Source: Rozella allomycis CSF55 (lineage: Eukaryota > Rozellomycota). From it: 27,249 bases of DNA. Numbering within the stretch: the first letter of the stretch is position 1; the number at the start of each line of letters is the position of its first letter. Below are positions 19,126 through 27,249 of the stretch, one piece after another. Where the stretch lies: positions 5,397-32,645 of the forward strand of contig KE561199.1 of assembly GCA_000442015.1 (NCBI GenBank). The letters run 5' to 3'. The position numbers and the translations under genes are program-made. The notes under the pieces were generated by a model that saw nothing but the letters and a program-made list of their open reading frames with translations, did no database searches and had not been told where the DNA came from.

Positions 19126-22100
19126 ATGAGTGACATTGATAAACTAGACTATTATTATCATTGCATAAATGATATTATTTTGAAACGACAAAATGCATGT
19201 ACTGGATTGATTCCAGCATCTACCGCAGTTAATAATCATGGTGACTACAGAGACGCTTGGGTGAGGGATAATGTCTATTCAATACTCGGTAAAATACATT
19301 ATACGTTAAGACTTTAGCTGTATTCGGCCTTGCAATAGCCTACAAAAGATTAGATGATGATAGTGGTCGGGCATTCCAGTTAGAACATAGCGTGGTTAAA
19401 ACTATGAGAGGATTATTATTTGCCATGATGAGGCAATCGAATAAGGTGGAATTATTTAAGAACACTCAATCCCCCGCAAACTCACTTCATGCAAAATATA
19501 GCACAAGCTCAGGTGATACTGTTGTCGGGTAATGTTTCCGCCGTATAATAATAGGGATCATGCATGGGGTCATTTACAGTTGGACGCAACTTCTATTTAC
19601 ATTCTTACTCTCGCACAGGTAACTTAAGAATCAAATTAAGCCTTAGATGACAGCGGCGGGTTTTCAAATAATATTTACTTTGGATGAAGTGGATTTTATT
19701 CAAAACTTGGTTTATTACATTGAAAGAACATATAGAACACCTGATTATGGAATATGGGAAAGGGGAAATAAGATGAATCATGGTTTACCCGAGCTGAATT
19801 CTTCGTCCATAGGAATGGCTGTTGCAGCGCTACAAGCAATAAACGGTATTAATCTTTTCGGTGCTGATGGTGGTCCCAATTCGGTTGTTCATTCCCTTCC
19901 TGATGAAATCGCTCGCAATTATACTACCTTAATAAGCTGCTTGCCAAGGGAGTCGCATTCCAAGGAAATTGATGCGTAACATAAAATATAATCAATGTTA
20001 GAGCACTTTTGTCGGTAATCGGATACCCCGCTTTTGCCGTTGACAATCCTGACTATCAAAGAATAACAAGAGAAGAGATCGAGAAGAAATTGCTTGGCCG
20101 ATATGGATGCAGAAGATTCTTACGAGATGGGCATCAAACAGTACTTGAAGATAAGACAAGACTTCATTATGACCCACATGAACTGAAAATATTTGAATCC
20201 ATTGAATGCGAATGGCCATTATTTTTCACATACCTAATACTTGACGCGATATTTCTTGGTCGAAAATCAGATGTAGAAAAATACAGTCAAATGCTGGATA
20301 AAGTATTGGTTGTCGATAAAGAAAGTGGCAGAAAGTTGGTTCCTGAACTTTACATCGTTTCATCTGATGATGTTGAAGCTGAAAAACGAGAGCCTCACAG
20401 TCAAAATAGGCACCCAAATGAAAATGTACCACTTGTCTGGGCACAGTCACTGTACTATATTGGTGAATTGCTAAAAAATAACTTAGTGGATATCAGTGAA
20501 TTAGATCCTCTTGGGAGATACAAATTAATTAATAGACAGAAAAATGATGTATTAATCCAAATAGTGCTGATCAGTGAAAATGAAAGCCTTCAAGCCAAGC
20601 TTGCTACATATGGTGTTGAAACCCAAACTTTAAAGGATACAAACCCGTTTCACGTGGCACATCCATCTGTTTTGCGAGATTCTTACACCGCTCTTGGATA
20701 CAACGAAAAGCTTGGATTAACAGGAAGGCCGAATAGACCTATAGGGAGTTTGGGAACTTGTAAAGTTTATCGTTTTAGAGGGAAATTATACTTTTTCACT
20801 CCTCATTTTATGGATATGGAGGAATTTTACTTGACTATGGACAATAACTATCTTGTTTCAGTATTTGAGCACGAACTACAGTTTATAAGAAAAAATTGGA
20901 AGAGTCCTGGGAGACCCACGGTAAACAATTCGGTAATAAAGTAATGAAGATGGTTATTCTTTTGAAGACTCATATGATTGCATCCTCTAACAGAAATAAG
21001 AATGATTTATTAAACTTTATGGTATTTTCTATCGCAATTTAAAAGTAGACAACGCTAAGAACTGGAAAATGCAATGACGTACGCGTCCGACTTGGAGCTC
21101 TTCATGAAATGATCAATACCGCATGTATTGAAAGCTTAGATTTTCTTCAAGAAAAGATGTCCGCAAATCAAATAGACAAATTGTTTAAACCCTTTAAAAT
21201 AGATGATGTAAATAAAAGAGGTTTCCTACTTAACCATGATTATGGAAAAATAAAGAAGAGAACAGTGTGCTTGCCAAAAAGTCCAAATGGAAAAAAGATT
21301 GAATTGGAAGAAAATAATACGAATTGCTTTGAATTGTCTGCCCCTTCTTTCAAATTAAAGGATCACAATTTTGAAGCACCAAGAAGGACAATGTCGCCTG
21401 GTATCAGTAAAAAGCGTCGAGACACATTGAAGAGCAGTGATAGTAGATCTTGTCTTGTACAACTGTCAATTAATACTGATGAAATCTTGAAGCCATTCAT
21501 TTTAAAGGACGAATCGAGACTAGGAGAAGCTCTAGAAGTGTTAAAAGAGACTGAAGATATATATGAGCAAATGGACTTGCTTTACTATATTCATTCATGC
21601 AAGGGCATAGATTTTGAATGTGAATGCGGTAACGTGGGAGTTTTGTTGGAAGAAATATACTTTAAAGCGTCTTCACTAAATCTGTGGTCTATTGTGAGGC
21701 ATGCTGCCAGCCTATTAGAAAAAGTTGTAAATTCATTGTCAATTAATCTTACTGACTTACTAATTCAACACAAGCACGTCAGCATCGGATACGGACCAGA
21801 GGAGAAATTTGTTTCTGAACCGATACCCCCTGCATTAATAAAAAAATTAATCTATTCTTCAGTTCATGACGATATAAGAGAAGCAACCTTGATTCAAGAA
21901 ATATTAACACATTTGGGCTCTTTCATTCGGGCAGAGCCCAAGTTGTTTGAGGGTATTCTTCGCGTACGCACAAAGTATATTGTTCTGGCTTTACGTGATG
22001 ATATCATGAGACAAAAGAATTTAGATGAGATTGAAGCCTCTGAAACTTTAATGGCAATGAGCCCATCGGATATAAAGACATCTTTAGGTAGGCTACTTTC

Positions 22101-23223
22101 ACTGAAACAAGAAACAATAGAGTCATCAAAGGAAATATGTAACATTATAAAATTTGAGGATGAATGGTTTGGTGATGTTAAAGATGTACTCCATCTTGCA
22201 GTTCAATCAGGCGGTTTTGAGGATGGGAACTTTTCAAGATTTTCGATCAATAAAGAAATTAAAGAGGCTAGTGAAAGAGGGATGATATTATTCTTTATTG
22301 ATCCGTATGACGGCTCTGTTAATCATAGGGCTGCATTTGATACACATATAAACGATGATGAATCTAGTGAAATGATTAAAGCCATTCAAATCGCCAATGA
22401 TGAAGAATTTATATTAATTAGTGTTAGGGACGATGCAAGCGGAAAACTTGGTGAGAAAGCAAAAGATCTTTTGAGCACTTTGGGATCAAAACATATTCGC
22501 CAACTTGGCTACAGAGATTCTTGGTGTATGATAACTAGAAAAAGCAACAAGAATGATTTTTTTGTTGAAGCTTACAATAAGAGAGGAGAGGGGCCTACCG
22601 ATATAATCAGTCTTGCTATTCCACTTAAGAGATCCATAACAGCGATAGCGTTTGGACCAAGCAAAGGTCGATGGTTTCAAAAGCGAAAAGTTGAGGGAGC
22701 ACTCAATAAAGTTCCAATCAAATTCTATCCAAAAGTTTGGAGCATCTTAGAGAATTGTGGAGGCATAACCCTTTCTAATAAAACCCTGCCGCGTGATCCA
22801 ACAGTATCAGAGAAGACACCAGAAGAATACAATTTTGCGTTGCAAGTGGAATCATTTCTTGATGGGTACTTTGACCCAGCTGAAAGGCAGTTGGCCGTTG
22901 AAGCTCTTATGATAATTTCAAGAATACAGGAAAGAAATCCAGAAATTGTTATGCGTGAAAATATTATAGATATTGATAAAATGATAAAAGAGGGAATTAA
23001 GCTTTTGTGGACTGTTTTGAAACAAAGTAATTCGTTCATGAAAATTATGCCCACATTGAATAATTTTCCAGAATCAAGTGAATATCCCGAAGCTTTGATA
23101 AAAAGAATTTTCTATGATCTCCCACAGCAAGGAACAGAAAGCACGACGTCATTCCTTACGCAAAGTATTCTACAAACAATGCCTTATCGCATAGACTCCA
23201 CTCCCGGATGTTCAACACAATAA
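19126..23223 (+). CDS. PHKA/PHKB: Phosphorylase b kinase regulatory subunit (alpha/beta) with inserted ILEI domain
   Basis: Regulatory subunit of the kinase that activates glycogen phosphorylase. Seven exons (19126-19288, 19318-19528, 19555-19618, 19647-19975, 20002-20920, 20950-21021, 21049-23223) splice in phase to 1310 residues, about 80 more than animal alpha. The GH15-like N-terminal half is clear: [55 protein letters not shown]. The two Glu equivalent to the glucoamylase acid and base look retained (about 184 in IWERG, about 371 in PELY). The alpha/beta helical region continues after a variable linker ([27 protein letters not shown]). At about residues 964-1112 lies an ILEI/FAM3-like domain not found in animal subunits. 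The conserved C-terminal part then resumes ([37 protein letters not shown]). The last four residues, CSTQ, fit a CaaX box. The alpha versus beta call is open. Confidence 0.96.
22180..22626 (+). other. ILEI/FAM3 (PANDER-like) domain within the phosphorylase kinase gene
   Basis: This stretch of the large last exon encodes about 149 residues with the order of motifs seen in the ILEI domain of FAM3 proteins, POMGNT1 and CEMIP. First comes a strand [20 protein letters not shown], then [17 protein letters not shown] followed by the FDTH string. Next are a helix [29 protein letters not shown], an [20 protein letters not shown] helix-loop, and RDSW. In the POMGNT1 stem this fold binds sugar. Most ILEI domains are secretory, whereas here it sits in a cytosolic-type protein. 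The fold assignment is from motif recognition; sugar binding is inference. It replaces the poorly conserved, Ser-rich linker of animal alpha subunits. Confidence 0.85.
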
Positions 23224-23238
23224 AAAAGTTAAACTGAT

Positions 23239-24718
23239 TTATTTCCATTCATAATCTTTTGAATATATAAAGCCATATTTTGATATAAACTCATTAATTC
23301 CATGGGGACCTCTGCTGCCAAATTCATATGGTACTGGCTTTATATTTTCATTTTCGATTTTGTTCAAAAGGGGTGTAAAAATTCTCCATGCCTCCAATAG
23401 CTCATCGTCCCTTACGAAATTCGAAGAATCATTTTGTAATACATCCAAAAGTAGGGATTCATAAGCATCTGGTATTCTTATGTCTTTGAATCGATTAGAG
23501 TATGACAAGTCAAGTTCGCTTATAACGCAATCAGTGGCTAGACCAGGTTTCTTGACCATTAACTTTAAGTAAACGGCTTCATTAGGTTGGACTCGCAAGA
23601 CCAACTCGTTACGACTAACGTCTTTAAACACATTTCCAGGGACATCCTTAAATTGGATTCGGACTTCTGCTTTTTGTTCATTTAGCGCTTGTTAACTTTG
23701 AGATATATTTTTACCTTTTCCGCATTTTAGAATAAATGGAACACCTTTCCATCGGTCGTTTTGAATGAACAAAACAGCAGCTGCGTATGTAGGGGTAACC
23801 GAACCATTTGGCACTGTCTTATCATCCAAATAACCCGGTTCTTTTCCATTTGTAGTGTACTGGCCAAGTATAACATTTTCAAACTTTATTGGTTCGATGC
23901 ATTTTAAAACACTGACCTAGTTTGATGTTTAAATTTCTTTTACCTTTTCATTTCGAATATCTTGAGAATTTAAACTTTGAGGTTTTTCCATTGCAACAAT
24001 AGATAAAATTTGCATCAAATGATTTTGCATGACATCTCGAATGATTCCAAAGTCATTGAAATATCCACCTCTTCCAGCAGTGCCAATTCTTTCTTTGAAA
24101 GTAATTTGGACATTATCAATATAATTTCTATTCCAGCATGCTCCGAACATTACATTCGCAAATCTAAGACATAGTAGATTTTTTACCATTTCTTTTCCTA
24201 GATAGTGATCAATGCGAAACATCTTTAATATTTAGAGAATTAAAAATGATTACCTGTTTCTCTTCGAAAACAAGTGCCAGTTGATTAAGAAGAGTTTTTG
24301 CAGATTCGTAATCGCGACCAAATGGTTTTTCCAAGATGACTCTAGACTGGTTGGTAAAGCAGAAAGATTTAAGTCGAACTCCTACATCTAAGAAAATAGA
24401 AGGAGGCAATGCAAAATAGAATATGCGATCCTGAAATAAAAGTTTGGAGTTTAGAAGAGAAAAAGAATCATCTTGATCGTACTGACCGGAAATGTATGTG
24501 CATATGCCAAGAAATTCAAGAATGGATGAATCATCTTCAGATTTTAGAAATTGTTTGATGTGAGAATGAAAGTCGACCAAGGTCATGAAAGTTCTAGCGA
24601 AACCAATTATTTGAGAGTTTTTGGGGATGTAACCGAATTTGAATAATTGAAAAAGGGCAGGGAATGTTTTCTTTTTAGCCAAATCCCCAGAGGCACCAAA
24701 GACGACAATCGAAACCAT
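23239..24718 (-). CDS. ZWF1: Glucose-6-phosphate 1-dehydrogenase
   Basis: This is the first, NADPH-making enzyme of the oxidative pentose phosphate pathway, in the cytosol. Four exons (24254-24718, 23944-24222, 23715-23916, 23239-23687) splice in phase to 464 residues, somewhat short for the family (yeast 505). NADP loop: [20 protein letters not shown]. Substrate motifs: [10 protein letters not shown] and the active-site [15 protein letters not shown] with catalytic His. Further landmarks are [69 protein letters not shown] and [13 protein letters not shown] place the start at 24718, just before the nucleotide fold. An in-frame ATG at 24808 would add 30 residues with no family resemblance. The stop lies 15 bp from the stop of the convergent phosphorylase kinase gene. 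Confidence 0.96.
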
Positions 24719-24907
24719 GTGGCTTTGACGAAAGATTAAATGTTGGGGGGAAAAGCCAAGAAATAGATGAGAACAAAACATATAATGACTAATTGTGAAT
24801 TGAGACATACATATTTTAAAATAAAGTAATAATCTTATAAATTCATAAATTCATAACATATATTAATTCATAGTTTTAAATTTTGTTGTGCGACTTTATT
24901 TAATTAT

Positions 24908-26635
24908 CTAAGCCTGATTCTGAGCAGCAGCCAACTGAGCGAGATGTTCTCTAATGGCAGGGGCGATTTCAGAAATTTTCAGGTTCAATGCTTCAGGGGA
25001 TTCCAAAAGATGCAAAAGTTCGGCAATATCCATTTCTAAAAGAATGCCAGTGATTTTTGGAGCCAATTCTGGTTCTTTAGCATGGATGAGAGGAAACAAA
25101 CGATCACCAAGACGTTTCTTTTGTTCAGCAGGTGGCGCAGCGGCCAAATTAGCCAGGGTTAAATCATTTGAATTTTCTTGACGATTGATGTTTCTAACAT
25201 TAGAAGTGAATTTCATTTGACGTTTTTGTTGAGGATTGTTTGACTTTTGTTGTTGAGGATTAGAAGAGCGATTTGACGGTTTCACGTATTGCTTTGGTTG
25301 TTGCTGAGGACGTTGCTGTTGAAGTCTAGAGCGGTTCATCATTTGAGGAGGAAAGACAAAGCCAGCTGGCTGCATGCCACCAGCGAAATACATGTTTGGA
25401 GGATACACAGGCATGCCTGGTTGAATTTGAATTCCACGTTGATTGAATTGGGCTTGCAGTTGCATTCTTCTTTCCTCTTTGCGTTGCGCTTGAGCTACAT
25501 AAATAGGCTTTGAGCCAATGATTCTTCCGTGCATTTCAGTGACAGCTTTTGACGCTTCATCGGGGGAAGAGAAACAAACAAAGCCAAACCCTTTAGAGTT
25601 TCCCTTTTCATCAACCATCACTTTAACGCTCGTGATTTGCCCAAAGACAGAAAATTCTTGACTTAACTTTTCATCATCAATTGAATCATCCAAATTCTTC
25701 ACGTAGAGATTAACGCCTTGAGTTTTATTGATTCTTTCCATCTTCATTTCTTCATAAACTTTTCTTAATTCATATTCTCTTTCAGATTTCTTTTGAGCTC
25801 TTCCAACATAAATTCTCTTGCCTTCAATTTCCTTGTCATTCAAACTTTCAACTGCCATTTGAGCTTGCTCATGATTCTCAAAATTCACAAATCCAAATCC
25901 TTTGCTTTTTCCATTCTCATCCCTGGCCAAATATGCAGATGTCACATTTCCAAACTCGCTAAACATTTCAACAAACTTTTCATCACTTTCAATGCTCTCT
26001 GGTAAATTCTTTACATAAATATTAGTAAAGATTGCCTTCATCTTATCAATCTTAGACATTCTTTCCTTGCGTGGAACATGCTTTCCAACAAACACCTTCT
26101 TTCCATTCAACAACATCCCATTCACTTTAGCAATCGCAGCATCAGCAGCCTCGGGACTCTCAAAGTGAACAAAGCCATACCCCTTAGATCCTTGATCATC
26201 ACTCACAACCTTGCACGACAATATCTCTCCAAACACTGAAAATGTATCATGCAATGATTTCGTATCAATCTCACTATCCAAATTCTTAATAAAAATATTT
26301 CCCGCTCCAGTTCTTCTCATACTTGGATCTCTTTGACTCCACATCACTCTACATGGCTTGCCTTTAATCTCAGTATAATTCAATGTTTCCAATGCTCTTT
26401 CGGCATCCCCATGATTATGGAAATTCACATACGCATAGCCAAGTGATCTTCTCGTTATAGCATCTCTACATATACGAATAGAAGCTACCCCTCCAGCAGT
26501 TGCAAATAACTCATATAACATAGATTCAGTAACATCAGTCGATAACTCTCCAACATACAAAGATGATGGTCCACTAACTCCTACTCCACTAGTGCCAGAT
26601 ACAGCCGCTACAGAACTTGCCAAAGGTGAAGTCAT
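24908..26635 (-). CDS. PAB1: Polyadenylate-binding protein
   Basis: This cytoplasmic poly(A)-binding protein supports translation and mRNA stability. It is a single uninterrupted exon of 575 residues, unlike almost every other gene here. Four RRMs are complete, each with RNP2 and RNP1: LYVGEL/LGYAYVNF (about 26-103), IFIKNL/KGYGFVHF (113-190), IYVKNL/KGFGFVNF (206-283) and LYVKNL/KGFGFVCF (309-386). A Pro/Gln/Asn-rich linker follows. The C-terminal MLLE domain (about 495-570) has KRLGDRLFPLIHAKEPELAP and the KITGILLEMD peptide-binding motif. The first true ATG is at 26635; the upstream extension of the frame has only a TTG. Intron loss fits high expression. The mRNA leader on this strand is A-rich. 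Confidence 0.98.
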   Translation of the reverse strand: MTSPLASSVAAVSGTSGVGVSGPSSLYVGELSTDVTESMLYELFATAGGVASIRICRDAITRRSLGYAYVNFHNHGDAERALETLNYTEIKGKPCRVMWSQRDPSMRRTGAGNIFIKNLDSEIDTKSLHDTFSVFGEILSCKVVSDDQGSKGYGFVHFESPEAADAAIAKVNGMLLNGKKVFVGKHVPRKERMSKIDKMKAIFTNIYVKNLPESIESDEKFVEMFSEFGNVTSAYLARDENGKSKGFGFVNFENHEQAQMAVESLNDKEIEGKRIYVGRAQKKSEREYELRKVYEEMKMERINKTQGVNLYVKNLDDSIDDEKLSQEFSVFGQITSVKVMVDEKGNSKGFGFVCFSSPDEASKAVTEMHGRIIGSKPIYVAQAQRKEERRMQLQAQFNQRGIQIQPGMPVYPPNMYFAGGMQPAGFVFPPQMMNRSRLQQQRPQQQPKQYVKPSNRSSNPQQQKSNNPQQKRQMKFTSNVRNINRQENSNDLTLANLAAAPPAEQKKRLGDRLFPLIHAKEPELAPKITGILLEMDIAELLHLLESPEALNLKISEIAPAIREHLAQLAAAQNQA

Positions 26636-26656
26636 TATTATCCTACCAGGGTTCAA

Positions 26657-26965
26657 TCCGAAAAAAAACGCGGCTTAGCAAATATCTTCCAAAAATAATA
26701 CAAATCCTTTTTTATTCTTATTAATCTACGTTTATCATTTCTTGTTCTTTCTTTTTCCCCTCGTTTTCAAATTTTCATTTTCAAAATTTTCTATTTTTGG
26801 GTCAGATTGAAAACTAACAAATTTTTAAACGTCTCTCAGGAGAAAAGATAGCCTTTTCATAAAGTTTTCGTCATTATATCATCACTCCCGATATAGAAAT
26901 TTTACAGGGGTTATCTCACATGAATAAACTTTAACGTTGTTTCAATATATATCCATTATCAAAAT
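26657..26965. promoter_or_regulatory. Intergenic region with A-rich leader of the PABP gene
   Basis: About 310 bp separate the PABP start from the next gene, and I see no coding exon in it. The part nearest PABP (about 26660-26800) is strongly pyrimidine-rich on the plus strand, so the minus-strand leader is A-rich with several A tracts of 4-8. In animals and yeast, PABP mRNA leaders contain such tracts, which PABP binds to repress its own translation. That parallel is inference here. The remaining part (26800-26965) is plain AT-rich DNA. Confidence 0.4.
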
Positions 26966-27172
26966 TTATTTTAGTAGTGCTTCTAGATCATCAACAAGTT
27001 TATCAGTCGATATCTTGGTTTGTTGCTTCTTCTTTTTCATCCTTTGTTTCATACTTGAATCCTAATCTTTTTTCTTTAACATCTATACCTTGACAAATAT
27101 TGAATTCACATTGTCGATATCATTCAATAAATCTTCTTTCACTTTGCGAAGCCGCTTTTTTCTGACTTTCAT
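26966..27172 (-). CDS. Small basic protein, possibly 5'-incomplete
   Basis: Two exons (27089-27172 and 26966-27061) joined in phase across a 27-nt intron give 59 residues from the ATG at 27172. The product is highly basic at the start (MKVRKKRLRKVKEDLLNDI), has a central Lys run (MKQRMKKKKQQTK) and ends with an amphipathic helix (STDKLVDDLEALLK). This layout recalls small nucleolar ribosome-biogenesis proteins such as Slx9/FAM207, but the match is too weak to name it. The frame stays open upstream of this ATG to the window edge, without another ATG, so a further 5' exon beyond the window is possible. Confidence 0.45.
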
Positions 27173-27249
27173 TTTTTCAGCCACCGTATAAAAATTCACT
27201 AGTATAACGAATTTATTGAAATTGTTGGGATTTATACATGATATAAACG

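Noticed and set aside
20950-21000. Frame reading [13 protein letters not shown], which looks like a piece of the phosphorylase kinase linker
   Set aside because: Using it needs two frameshifts. Two ordinary introns (20921-20949, 29 nt; 21022-21048, 27 nt) give an uninterrupted frame leading into [16 protein letters not shown], which matches the family.
24719-24808. N-terminal extension of G6PD from the ATG at 24808
   Set aside because: The extra 30 residues show no family resemblance, and the ATG at 24718 is directly before the nucleotide-binding strand. The extension remains possible as a leader.
1-27249. CRISPR arrays, bacterial operons, prophage, tRNA or rRNA genes
   Set aside because: No regular repeat-spacer pattern, ribosome-binding sites, phage genes or clover-leaf-like sequence were seen; gene structure is clearly eukaryotic.

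Overview
The window is AT-rich eukaryotic DNA carrying about 18 protein genes packed almost end to end on both strands. Nearly all are interrupted by ultrashort GT...AG introns, mostly 26-31 nt. I rebuilt the genes by splicing these introns by eye. Most spliced reading frames close exactly, with the correct phase at every junction and lengths typical of their families. Genes for a ciliary microtubule inner protein (CFAP210/CCDC173), a probable second axonemal protein, a Spa2/GIT-type polarity scaffold, phosphorylase kinase alpha/beta and UDP-xylose synthase point to a flagellated opisthokont. Together with the compactness and AT bias, I think a zoosporic early-diverging fungus (Rozella/Cryptomycota- or aphelid-like) is most likely. 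This is inference, not proof.

Layout. 1-413: 3' piece of a non-LTR retrotransposon, ending at a single N (363) that may be an assembly join. 365-710: unresolved coding-like fragments. 777-1378 (+): orphan secreted protein. 1466-2666 (-): RMD1/DUF155 membrane protein. 2725-2883 (+): possible microprotein. 2953-4790 (-): Spa2/GIT-like scaffold. 4884-5830 (-): PIH1-domain protein. 6106-7109 (+): deoxyhypusine hydroxylase. 7142-8063 (-): orphan type I membrane protein. 8188-10297 (+): actin-interacting protein 1. 10400-11012 (+): proteasome beta-4. 11074-11787 (+): UCHL3-type deubiquitinase. 11883-13223 (+): UDP-glucuronate decarboxylase. 13324-14977 (+): CFAP210. 15205-17012 (+): ciliary repeat protein candidate. 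17021-17516 (-): C2H2 zinc-finger orphan. 17537-19061 (+): Prp3 of the U4/U6 snRNP. 19126-23223 (+): phosphorylase kinase regulatory subunit. 23239-24718 (-): glucose-6-phosphate dehydrogenase. 24908-26635 (-): poly(A)-binding protein. 26966-27172 (-): small basic protein, possibly incomplete at its 5' end.

The genes are mostly unrelated housekeeping functions (proteostasis, splicing, translation, actin turnover, sugar metabolism). Two neighbouring genes look axonemal, and phosphorylase kinase faces G6PD tail to tail. The most striking observation is an ILEI/FAM3-type (lectin-like) domain spliced in frame into the phosphorylase kinase regulatory subunit, between its helical region and its conserved C-terminal domain. 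Also notable are the near-uniform intron sizes, a probable 17-nt intron in PRP3, and convergent genes whose stop codons lie 8 and 15 bp apart.
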